NCBI GenBank assembly: GCA_002812745.2
Contig: NCSJ02000142.1
Location: 1-64,000, forward strand
Length of the DNA: 64,000 bases
Reading direction: 5' to 3'
Source: Scytalidium lignicola
Lineage: Eukaryota > Ascomycota > Leotiomycetes
Shown: positions 13,178-23,075 of the stretch, piece by piece
Position numbering within the stretch: the stretch's first letter is position 1
Layout of the letters: the number at the start of each line of letters is the position of its first letter
Notes under the pieces: model-generated
The model's database searches: none
What the model was told of the DNA's origin: nothing
Seen by the model: only the letters and a program-made list of their open reading frames with translations
Program-made: the position numbers and the translations under genes

Positions 13178-13759
13178 ATGGACAGCTTCGGCGGATCTTC
13201 TTCTACCGCAAAAGTCAACAACGAAAACAAAAAGCCAGAATATTCTTCACCTACCAGCAAACCTCTCTCTGATCAAAATACCAACCGTAATATCATGCTC
13301 GAGAAGTTCCAGGCCAATGTCAAACCATCACTCGGTCAATATGCATACGTACCAAAACCATTTTTCTTCTATGGCTCTCTTACAGATCCACTGCGACTCC
13401 AAGAAGTTCTTCAGCTTGCAGCACCACCTGTCCTCAAATCAGCCAGAGTAAAGTCCTACAAAATAATGCTCTGGGGCCAATATCTTGCTCTAGTTGACGG
13501 ACCACATAACAGCTATGTTGATGGAATGGCTTACGTTGTCGAGACCGAGCATCAACAGAAGATGCTTGAGCACTATGAGACAGACGTTTATAGTGTTGAA
13601 GGTATACGGATTACGATTGAAGGGGAAGAGGTGCCTGGCAGAACTTTTATGTGGGCTGATGATTCTACAGAGCTAAAGGAGGGGACGTGGTCGTTAGAAG
13701 ATTGGAAGAATAGAGTGGAAGAGGAAATGATATCGCACTTTCGACCTCTCGAAGATTAA
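13178..13759 (+). CDS. AIG2-like / gamma-glutamylcyclotransferase-fold protein
   Basis: Single exon, 193 aa. After a disordered ~55-residue N-terminus the fold begins with YAYVPKPFFFYGSLTDP. This is the substrate-binding YGSL loop of the GGCT/AIG2 superfamily. The segment MLEHYETDVYSVEGI contains the Glu that acts as general acid in the family. Such enzymes cleave gamma-glutamyl amines or peptides to 5-oxoproline, and many fungal members are uncharacterised. It is probably cytosolic. Confidence 0.8.
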   Translation: MDSFGGSSSTAKVNNENKKPEYSSPTSKPLSDQNTNRNIMLEKFQANVKPSLGQYAYVPKPFFFYGSLTDPLRLQEVLQLAAPPVLKSARVKSYKIMLWGQYLALVDGPHNSYVDGMAYVVETEHQQKMLEHYETDVYSVEGIRITIEGEEVPGRTFMWADDSTELKEGTWSLEDWKNRVEEEMISHFRPLED

Positions 13760-14198
13760 GCAGGGTTATGGGGCTATTTGGAAAGAGATATGAGATTTTC
13801 TAATGCCTGGAAGAAATGAAAATATAAAACGTAGTATAATCGATTATGTTATTGTATATATTAGAATGCCCAACAAAATGTGAAAACAACTTAGGCCTTA
13901 TAGCATAGCTAATATTACACTGCTTTGTTTTACTTCATTTGCATCGACTGATCATTCTCTGGCAAATGACGATCCCCATGCATGCAAATAAATTTTCAAC
14001 AAGGAATACATTTATATGAGAGATTATAACAGCAAATTATGGTTATTCATCAGCAATTGAGGTGATAAGTGATGGAGAGACTTTTGTTTAACTGGTTTCT
14101 GATTTTTAATCAATTTTTTTTACATTAAATAGAACTGAATATAGAGATTCCAATGTCTCATCCTATGATATGTTCTCTCTTATCAATTCATAACAAAC
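13760..14198. other. Intergenic between convergent genes
   Basis: Contains the 3' flanks of the GGCT-like gene and the 2OG oxygenase. It is AT-rich with no gene recognised. Confidence 0.4.
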
Positions 14199-15435
14199 CT
14201 AAGCTGTCGCTGACACCACATTCGATTGCTCTAGTTTTGCAGCAGGATGCTGGTATCTGGCAGCCAACAACCTCTGGCGGAAGTATTCTCCCGCATTCAC
14301 TTCTTCATACTCCTCGCCCTCCTTTCTACACGTTGGTAAGACAGCTAAAGTCGCATCACGGTCTGGAGAGAAGAAGAATGGCATAGAATATCTTTGCTCA
14401 CCACTCTTGTTTACAACTCGATGCACAGTTGATTTGAACTGATGGTTGGTGATTCGTTGAAGGAAGTCACCAATGTTCACAACAAATGTTCTTGGCTTAG
14501 GTGGAGCTGGTACCCAGATACCATTAGCATTGAGTACCTCGAGAGCTGCAACTTGGCCCTGGCAGACTAATGTAAACAGGTCATAGTCCGTATGAGCGCC
14601 AAGTCCGATATCTTCAGCGCCCTTGGCTTCTTGCGGGGGATAGTGAAGAATGCGAATGCCTGTCATAGGGAATTTAGTAGCGTTGTCGAAATATGTCTCT
14701 GGAAGATCAAGGGCGAGGGCAAAGATCCGCATCAGCTTTTTTGAAAAAGCATGTATGTCATTATAATATTCGTACATTGCGGGACGGAACTCTGGGAGTG
14801 CACTAGGCCATGCATTCTTCTTAGGATGTTCGGGGCCCGGAGTGAATGGCGCATTCTGTTCTGGCTCATGCGCATCATCGCCCATTGTGAAAGCCTCTTT
14901 CATATCTAATACCGCACATTCTAGTCAGATAATTTGACGATATATAGGAACAGTACTTGCCTCCTTTGCTGTTCGGATCTAGCTTTGTCTCGAAGAGTGG
15001 TTCGTATCCACGGACAACGCTTGATTTGTGAATGTGCACTTCCATCTTGTCCTCAAGTGGAAGTGCGAAGAACTTCTCAACGGATTTGAAGGTCTTGTCG
15101 ATGGTCTCATCCTTCACACTGTGGTTCTGGGCGTAGAAAAACCCGACCTCCCGAGCTGCCTTGCCAACCTCTGCTGCAACCTTTTTGCGCTCCTCGAGGG
15201 AGTCGGAAAACATTCCCTCTACATTTATGACTGGAATCGACTCAAACGTATCTTTGGCATCAGCACCAGTCAAAACAGGACGGCTACCTCGCTTTCCGCC
15301 GGCGTGGTAGTAGACAAACTATCAGATATGTTAGGACTATTCAAAGAGTAGCTTATAGCATGATAAAACAAATAAACAGCTGCTGTGTACAGTATTGAGA
15401 AGCATTATAGTACCTTTTGTTCCTTAGAATCCATC
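14199..15435 (-). CDS. 2-oxoglutarate/Fe(II) dioxygenase, IPNS-like
   Basis: Exons are 15435-15415 (only MDSKEQK), 15318-14961 and 14905-14199 (361 aa). The start is the only ATG in frame, and a TAA lies upstream. A DIOX_N-like half is followed by the 2OG-FeII_Oxy core. The iron triad is His231 and Asp233 (AHTDYD) plus His288 (STVHR). Arg298-x-Ser300 (RYS) would hold 2-oxoglutarate. The second intron appears to be a GC-AG intron (donor GCAAGT at 14960). Using it gives the family-conserved KGDMKEAF, whereas the nearby GT would give a less conserved join. The family oxidises small molecules in catabolism or secondary metabolism. The divergent neighbour is an ACS transporter, which suggests uptake and oxidation of one substrate. 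Confidence 0.88.
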
Positions 15436-16089
15436 TTGAAGGGCTTTTCAATTGCAATACCGTAGTCGAAAATGGGGTGAGAATTGCCAAGGTTCGCTTT
15501 GTGCTGGTTGATGAGTGAGGGTTAGTATTTATAAGCAGATCTATATCATCCTGATCGGATCATAATGCCGTTTTCTTTATATTGGCATATATACCCTCAG
15601 CAGATTTGATACCAACCACCTATCAATTTTAGTTCACGGGCTATGCGCATGAAACTACACCCAGAAGTGGGAGGATAAGTTGGCCGAGATGGAAATTCCG
15701 AATTTTCGGAGCCACTACCGACTCATGGAGAACAAACATCTCGAAGGATGGGATTTCTTTATACGGCAATTAATGGGCGACGGGCTGCCGACGGCCGGCA
15801 GTCATCGACTTGCAGTACTCTTCAATGTAACATTATTTGCACTTTTGAAAGTGGAGAAGATAGGCCGTAAACGCGCAACACCCATGTAGATCTACGTATC
15901 TACATAGCTTACTGTAACCATGCAATGCCCGACAGGGTGAGATAAGGAAGTTAGCAATGAGACAATAATAAATTATTAAAAAGGTTAACTATTCTTGATG
16001 CAAAGTCTACCGATTGTATCTAGGTCGTCGAGGTTCACAAAGCGAAAATCAACCTTCTCTCACTTGACTGCTTAACTACGAAGGAAACA
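15436..16089. promoter_or_regulatory. Divergent promoter with two GATAAG sites
   Basis: 654 bp between the 2OG oxygenase and the ACS transporter. GATAAG occurs at 15674-15679 and 15941-15946. This is the consensus for nitrogen GATA factors (AreA/Nit2 type), and allantoate-permease-like carriers are often under such control. Regulation is inferred from motif presence only. A 70-codon open frame inside has no recognisable identity. Confidence 0.4.
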
Positions 16090-17799
16090 ATGGAGAAGTC
16101 ACCTGAGGTCAAAACATCCCCCGTGGAGAATCATGACTCCGAGATCAAGGTTGAGAACGCGGCGACTACGTCTACACATCCAGACCTAGAGTCTGGCGAT
16201 GTTGCCGATTTAAAGGGTGCCGATATCAAAGGTGTTGACAAAGCCTACGCCTATGCTAGTGCCGATGTCATTGAGATCGATGAAAAGACAAACAAGTACC
16301 TTCTCCGAAAAATCGACACCTATGTTCTCCCTTGGCTACTAGGATTATACATCCTACAGTATTTAGATAAGGGAATGTAAGTAGATGATAATTTAAGGTC
16401 TGCTACAAAGCTTTTATTGACGTCGCTACAGCCTCACGTATGCTGGAGTTATGGGCCTCCAGGAGGATACCGGTCTTAGTGCTAGCCAATACAACTGGGT
16501 TGGGTCAATTTATTACGCTGGTTATATCCCTGCCGTTCCAATTCATAACCGATTGTTCCAGATCTTTCCTCCGGCAAAGTACATCGCTTGTTGTGTTATA
16601 GCATGGGGTGCAGTCCTTGCTTGCATGAGCGGCTGTCATAATTTTGCTGGTCTCATGATACAAAGGACGGCATTGGGAAGTTTGGAAGCATCGATCAACT
16701 GTGGCTTCTCCATGATTACTGCAGCATGGTATCGTAAGTATGAGCACGGTACTCGCGTTGGACTCTGGTCTAGTATGACAGGAGTTGCCACTATTATTGG
16801 TGGACTCATCGCATATGGCTGTGTTGTAGGCGAAGAGAAGCATCCAAATGCTACATTTAGCAGTTGGAAAATCCTTTCCCTTTGTACCGGCCTCCTATCT
16901 GTGGTCTATGGCGCATGCATGCTGTATTTCATGGCTGGATCGGCTGTTACAGCACGGTTCTTTACTGAAGAGGAGAAGACTTTGGCAGTCGAGCGCCTTC
17001 GGAACAACCATCAGGGTGTTGGTTCGTCTCAATACAAGAGATACCAGCTTATTGAAGCATGGACAGACTACCGAGTACGTTATACCCCATTTATTCTGGA
17101 TCTAAACTTACGTTACTATTACTTTAGACTTGGATGTATGTTGTATTTGTTATTTCATCTCAAATTCCTGTTGCCGGCCTAGTTCTCTTGTCGTCAATTC
17201 TGATCAAATCCCTTGGGTTTGACACTAAGACAACTCTTCTACTTGCACTGCCACAAGGAGCCATTACATTCATCTGCAATTTTGGCTTCGGATATATTGC
17301 CGACAAAACCAAGCTTAGAAGTGCCAGTGCTATTATTATCAGTACTATCGCACTCTTCGGCGTTAGTCTCTTCGTTGGTTTAGGAAATGTCAGTCCACTA
17401 TTCGATAGAAACGGTCAATTAGCTGCCTATTTCATCATGACTGGTGCAAGCGCTGCATCGTGGTTTATAGTCATCTCCATGATATCATCTAACGTTCTCG
17501 GCACAACAAAGAAGGCGTCGTTGAACTCCATTGTCTTCGCAGCGCAAGGTATTGCGTACTTCATTGGCCCGCAGACCTTTCGGGATGGCCCATATTACCA
17601 TAACGCTAAGGTAGTATCTATTATCTTATGGGTTGTCTCTATTGTTGTTCTTGCAGGCTTTTGGTTTTTGAATGATAAGGAGAATAAGAAACGTGATAGA
17701 GCTGCTGCTGCAGGAGAGCAAGCCAACGGGGGCATTACTAACGCTGAATTTATGGATCTAACGGATAAGGAGAACAAGGCATTCCGTTACGTGATCTAG
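16090..17799 (+). CDS. MFS transporter, anion:cation symporter (Dal5-like) family
   Basis: Three exons: 16090-16376, 16432-17074 and 17128-17799 (533 aa). A ~75-residue hydrophilic N-terminus precedes the ACS hallmark RKIDTYVLPWLLGLYILQYLDKG. About twelve membrane helices follow, with the central loop around FTEEEKTLAVERLR, typical of allantoate/nicotinate/pantothenate-type permeases. It is presumably a plasma-membrane proton symporter of an organic anion. Expression may be coordinated with the divergent 2OG oxygenase. Substrate cannot be read from the sequence. Confidence 0.9.
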
Positions 17800-18135
17800 A
17801 CTGTTATTTGAAGTGAACGAAGCATAACGAATACACATAAGTTATATATAAAATAATAGAAATATATACCCAATCTAATTATAGAGTGTAAAACATGATA
17901 CCTGTAGAACTATGAGTGTCAGCTATTTGATTTGTATCCCATATCTTTCAAAAAACAACATAGTAATTGAGAATGTCTTTGCATGTACATACGTCCCAGT
18001 GGATCCAAAATTAACTCCAATCTAATTGTTCGTCGGAGATCCTATTACTGGCCGCATATTTCTGGCAAACAAGGTTTCTGGTGTCTGCCCATGGGGGAAT
18101 TGATAACGGCTACCATTGAATATTGCTACCATTAT
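17800..18135. other. Intergenic, nothing recognised
   Basis: 3' flank of the transporter and of the kinase relic. No gene seen. Confidence 0.4.
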
Positions 18136-18765
18136 TCACCTGTCCAGCGTCTCAGCTCTTAAGAAAGGATGAGGTAAAGCTGAATTTGAGGCACTTGTTT
18201 CCCCCAAATCACGGACTAACGCTAGGTCTTGACTTCTGAAAATACTAAGTTCTTGTTCGTTATAGCATTTTACGAGCATTTGTGCAGCAGTAACACGCTT
18301 TTCTGGGTCGAAGATTGCCATTTCGCAGATAGGAGAAAGGTCTCCACACACTGCCTCCAACGATACTAGTTCCTGCACATCTGTAACGGATTTGAACTGA
18401 AGGCGCCTCCGACGAAAGCCTCCAGCATCTAATGTCCAGATCATCGTGACAAATAGTGACCAGATATCTACTTTAGTAGTTTCATCACCATTCAAAAAAA
18501 TCTCAGGTGCCGTGTATATTCCGCTGGCAGCAAAGGTCATAACCTGAACGATGCGGTTGCAGAGACTAAAATCTCCTAACTGGAACTGATACCGGCCACC
18601 TATACCGTATGAGTAGAGAATGTTTCTCGGATTTACGTTTCGATGAATAATTCCTTTTGACGAAATCTAGTCTAGTGCTTCTAGCACCTGTGGGAAGAGA
18701 GAATCACTAACGGTGCGGACGTGAGCTCCACTGTTGATCAATGTCTCCATATTTCCGTCTCCCAT
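18136..18765 (-). pseudogene. Protein kinase C-lobe relic with altered catalytic motifs
   Basis: One frame from ATG 18765 to 18136 encodes part of a kinase C-lobe. It is interrupted by TAG at 18669-18667, where families usually have a Tyr or Trp before the SSKGIIH motif. The catalytic loop reads HRNVNPRN, so the HRD Asp is Asn. The DFG motif reads DFS. APEI and DIWSLF follow. The N-lobe with its Gly-loop and VAIK Lys is absent. It is therefore a dead fragment of a fungal kinase, of a type often found as degraded copies. Confidence 0.7.
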
Positions 18766-18983
18766 TTTTATATTCTCTTTTATGCAGATGCAGGGTAATC
18801 TTCTCCACATCCGCCAAGAAGCTACAATATGGAGAATGTTTTAACAAATTTCTTTTGTATGTTACAATGCAAGGGTGATGCGCGAAGTATATGACTGTAC
18901 TGAGATGCCCTAACTGTCCTCAAAGACCAAGCCAGTGGACCTTAACACTTACCTTCAGTTTCAATTGGAGTCCAATCATCAAC

Positions 18984-20267
18984 ATGCGTTCATCTACTGT
19001 TCAACTCTCTACTCTGCTCTTTGCTCTACAAGCAACGGCATTGGATATTCCTAGCAACGTCCAAACCCTCTACAATAGCATCAAAGCCGCCGGATCATGC
19101 AGCAATAGGTTGAAAACTGGATTCTATGCGTTGGATGATGGACCAAACAGTATTTCCATCGTCAACCAATATTTATTCCTGTACTGACTCTGTACAGCCT
19201 TCTCTTACTGCGGAGACCACCTGAACGACTATGGAATTGTCTACCTCCAGGGCACAGGTGGTGCTCTAGCGGATATGGACATTGATTGTGATGGTCTACA
19301 GAAGGGTCCAGGGGATGATGGTCGCTGCGGATCATCGGGAGATACGCAGGATCAAACGTCTTTCGAGGACACGGTAGCCAGCTATAGCAAAGGTGTTGAT
19401 GACCTCAATGCATTCGTGCACCCATATGTTGTTTTCGGCAACGTAGGAAGCAAAAGTGGATTTGTAAATTTTGACCCCAGAAGCGTGGGCGTCCAACCGC
19501 TCAGTTTGATGGCAGTAATCTGTAGCGGCAAGATGGTATGTGTGACTAACTTCACACTCGTTTTGCATGATCGAAGCCCAGAAGTCCTAACCCTGCTATT
19601 CTAGTACTATGGAATCTGGGGTGACGAAAACGGTGATGATGGAGACAAGTCCATGATTGGTGAAGCTTCCATCTCTATTGCAACTCTCTGCTTCGGTACC
19701 TCCGTCAACGGTAATAACGGACGCGACCAAACCGATGTCTTATACATCGCTTTCACTGGCTCTGATGCAGTTCCTGGTGCAAACGGCGCAGATTGGGGTG
19801 CTCAAAATGTCAACGACTTTGAAAACAGCATCGCGGGCCTTGGTAATACGCTCATCCAGAGAATTGGTGGAGGAATCACAACCTCAACAACTAAGTCCAC
19901 ATCAACTACGAAGGCTGCAACACCTACAACGAAGACCACGACGACCTCCACACCAGCTTCGACCTGCGCAGCTTGTTCTTGGACTGGTCACTGCATCGGT
20001 ATGTATGGATATTATCTACACATGGTTCTTGCTGACAATTAGAATTAGGCGCTTCTTGCTCCACCGAGGATGACTGTGATGGAGATCTTACTTGCACTAG
20101 TGGATTCTGCGGTGGTTGCACTTGGGATGGGCATTGCCTTTGTGAGCAGGATGTTGATATCTATTTGAAGACAAAAGACTAATCATTTACTAGGTGCCTC
20201 ATGCTCTACAGGAGACGACTGTGCCGACGATTTGATTTGCACGAACGGCCAATGTGCTAACCCATAA
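18984..20267 (+). CDS. GH75 chitosanase with C-terminal Cys-rich modules
   Basis: Five exons: 18984-19149, 19198-19535, 19605-19998, 20049-20141 and 20194-20267 (about 354 aa). A signal peptide (MRSSTVQLSTLLFALQATA) leads the GH75 endo-chitosanase domain. Family-typical blocks are FSYCGDH, DIDCDGLQ, DGRCGSSGDTQ, HPYVVFGNVG, YYGIWGDENGDDG and DVLYIAFTGSDAVPGANG. GH75 enzymes cut chitosan by inversion using acidic residues in this core. A Thr-rich linker is followed by two ~33-residue Cys-rich modules of pattern C-x-W-x-GHC ... DDC ... DL-x-C-T. The introns after exons 3 and 4 interrupt the two modules at the same site. The protein is secreted, and the modules may bind substrate. Confidence 0.9.
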
Positions 20268-21228
20268 TAGTTATTTGATGTAGACGGTCTAGGGAAAGTT
20301 GTATGGTCAATTGCATGATCAATCAAGTGCAGGAAACTAAATTATATACGATATAGCACTTTGAATTTTTAATACTGCTGAATTGAAGTTAACTAATATT
20401 ATTACTCCTCTTGCGATACGGAGGTCGCGGCAAAGGTCACACACTTTTCGACTTTGACCTTCTTTGATAATTTCAAACATTTCCTAGCCTTTTAAACTAT
20501 TATTTATTATTTATTTATTAATCATAAAAGCTTTCGTCAATTATGATTTAGTACCGGAATGACATATATTGAAGTTAACGAGATTTTATTTTAATTGTCT
20601 TTCGAAAGTTCTTCATCTAGTCTTGTACGGTTGCCTTGATAATGTAAAAAGAATGATAATAACACCTTACATTTTACTTGAATTCAATTAAGATCTAATA
20701 AGTGGCATCTTTATGAAAGACTACTTAAAGACAAGATATATGATAATATTGTAACACGATTGCGGTGGATCGAATCATGTTATTATTCCATGTATAAGAG
20801 AATAGGCATTCACTTAAATCTAATCGAGCACGTGTCTAGTAAGCATCCCCTTTCATTTTCGTGTGTTCTATCGTGAATATGCAAGTGTAACCAAGGAGAA
20901 TGTTATGGGCAGAGTGCTGTGAGTGGATACAGTAATTATGCAGAATATCACGCGGGATCAGCAATTCTTTACTATAACAGGTAAGAATAAGCCAAGCTGA
21001 AGAACAAGCTATGGTCAGCATCATCAAAATCGACTACTTTAATTTCTCACCATCAACTATTAGTTACAATTAATGTAAAAGTGGCTGAAGAACATGAGCT
21101 CATAACTATCCACACGAATATTATTACCACTGATATTCGCCAGGCATATTTTGCATCCCTTCTCCCGCTCACTCAACTTAGGTTATTTGCTCCGCATCTA
21201 ATCCTAATTTCACTAAACATCTCTGATA
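20268..21228. other. Intergenic, AT-rich
   Basis: The 3' flank of the chitosanase and the promoter of the GH105 gene. The centre is very AT-rich. No gene or terminal repeats were found. Confidence 0.4.
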
Positions 21229-22721
21229 ATGCGATTACATCCATTCTTAGCTCTTTTACCGCTTAGCCTAGCTGCAAATGTGGAATCTAAGCCTATCCAC
21301 AAGCCAATGACTAGTAAAACGTCACTGGCACTAATGATGCTAGACAGTATCATTGACAGGAAGCAAGGTATCTCAGTAAACACCTCTGTGAAGACGAGCG
21401 TGATCGAGGGTGGGCTATTGTTAGTAGGCATCTCGGCAACCCTCGAACACATGGACTTGAACTATTCACAGAAATCAAAGTATCGGGATTATTTAGAGCT
21501 AATCACGTCTGGACTGAGTTTGTCTCTGGAAAACGTGACCACAGATACTGTCAGTCCATTGGATGAGTTTAGTGTTGGCACGCAGTTTATCTATCAGTGA
21601 GTAAATTGGAGTTATAGATCCACGTGGAAAGCGTAAAGGCAACTTGACACGATGCTCATTATATCAAGATATCTTGAAACCGGAAACCGAACTTTGCTAC
21701 GTGCTATCCAGGGTTTGCACGAGGCTGACCTTCTAAGGGAACGTCAAGAAGACGGTATGTCAAGTGCTACAATTCCTAGTTTGATGCTTCATCGTGTTGC
21801 TTATATCTGCCTTTCTTCGTTCAGGTTCTTATTGGTACTTTACCTATCCTAACGCTACTACGCAAGACGGCCTCTTTTCAATTCCTTCCTTCCATGCTCT
21901 ATATGCGCGTGAATTTGACTCCCACAACGCTTTGACTGCCTACAAGACAGCTGCGCTACAGTTTTCTAACATTGTTGATCACTGCGTCTCCCATTCTACT
22001 GAAGGTTTGCTCTACCATGGATATGACCCTACCGGGTCTTTTCCAGTTTGGGGTAACCTCACATCTCGTGGTCATTCGCAAAGCATCTGGGGCCGTGCTG
22101 TTGGATGGACATGTACTGGCCTCCTTCTTACACTCGATGTGATACCGGAAGAACCGGCAACCTTAGAAGTGCGAGAAGAGCTAATTGGAATATTTGTTAA
22201 ACTGATGAATGCCATTCTTATGGCACAAGATCTGTCTGGAGGTTGGTGGCAAATGATGAACTTCCCTGGGCGTCATGGTAATTATCTCGAATCAAGCTCG
22301 ACTGGCTTGTTTTCACAGGCGATGCTACGTGGCATACGATTTGGATACTTGGGAACAACAACTAGTAAGATCCTCCATGGTGACCAGTTCAGTGCAGAAG
22401 AATATATCTGGAGTGCAGAGAGGGGGTGTGAGTGGTTGTTAAAGAATGCGGTGCTTTATTTAGGTGACAATACCCTAGGGTACAACCTAACAGTAGATAT
22501 ATGCAGCATCAACTCTCATACATCATTTGAGGTAAGTGCATTTCCTCCGACTTTCACTATTTCTTCCATTTTAATTCTTTTATGCTTGGGTTATTGATTT
22601 AATTGAGAATATACTGACAGATTAAAAGTACTATGTAGCCCAACCACTGAAACCTCAAAGTCTTCTTGGTGAAGTTGGGTTTATACTCACTGATATCGAG
22701 ATGCATATTGCTAAGGAGTAG
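21229..22721 (+). CDS. GH105 unsaturated rhamnogalacturonyl hydrolase-like enzyme
   Basis: Four exons: 21229-21596, 21639-21754, 21825-22531 and 22629-22721 (about 427 aa). A signal peptide (MRLHPFLALLPLSLAA) precedes an (alpha/alpha)6-barrel fold. Diagnostic blocks are LLYHGYDPTG, SIWGRAVGWTCTGLL, GGWWQMMNFPGRHGNYLES, STGLFSQAMLRG and the C-terminal YYVAQPL. The family removes unsaturated uronic acid from lyase-cut rhamnogalacturonan or similar glycans. The last exon is small and is supported by the conserved C-terminal YYV-Q-P block. It lies between the GH75 and GH71 genes. Confidence 0.88.
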
Positions 22722-23075
22722 CTATGTGGTTAAGCTCTTGAAGCGAGAAAGAATTCCCATTAGATTCACACTATGAACATGGGCTATATCTGGCAAAAAA
22801 TGGGGTTCAGCCTGCTAAGGGGCCTTGGAATCCGTGTTAGTAGTGATTTTCCACCTAAGCTTTATGAATTTTGAGTACTCATCAAAGAACGTAAATAAAT
22901 ACATTTGAGAATTTAGAAAATATAAAAAGGCACAGCTAGTATCACTGATTCCGTTGTAACAGAATTTTTGATGCAAATCTGATTGGCCTTCTAGAAGTAC
23001 GTATTCAATCTTGAACCCACTTGACAAGATTACATTTTTACTCAACATCATCATTCGCGCCAACCACAATATCCC
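22722..23075. other. Intergenic, possible Ty1/copia integrase scrap
   Basis: On the minus strand around 22835-23000 an open frame reads MYLFTFFDEYSKFIK. This resembles the YFVTFIDDYSR region of copia-type integrases. Nothing else of a retrotransposon is present, so this is a tentative fragment. Confidence 0.25.
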
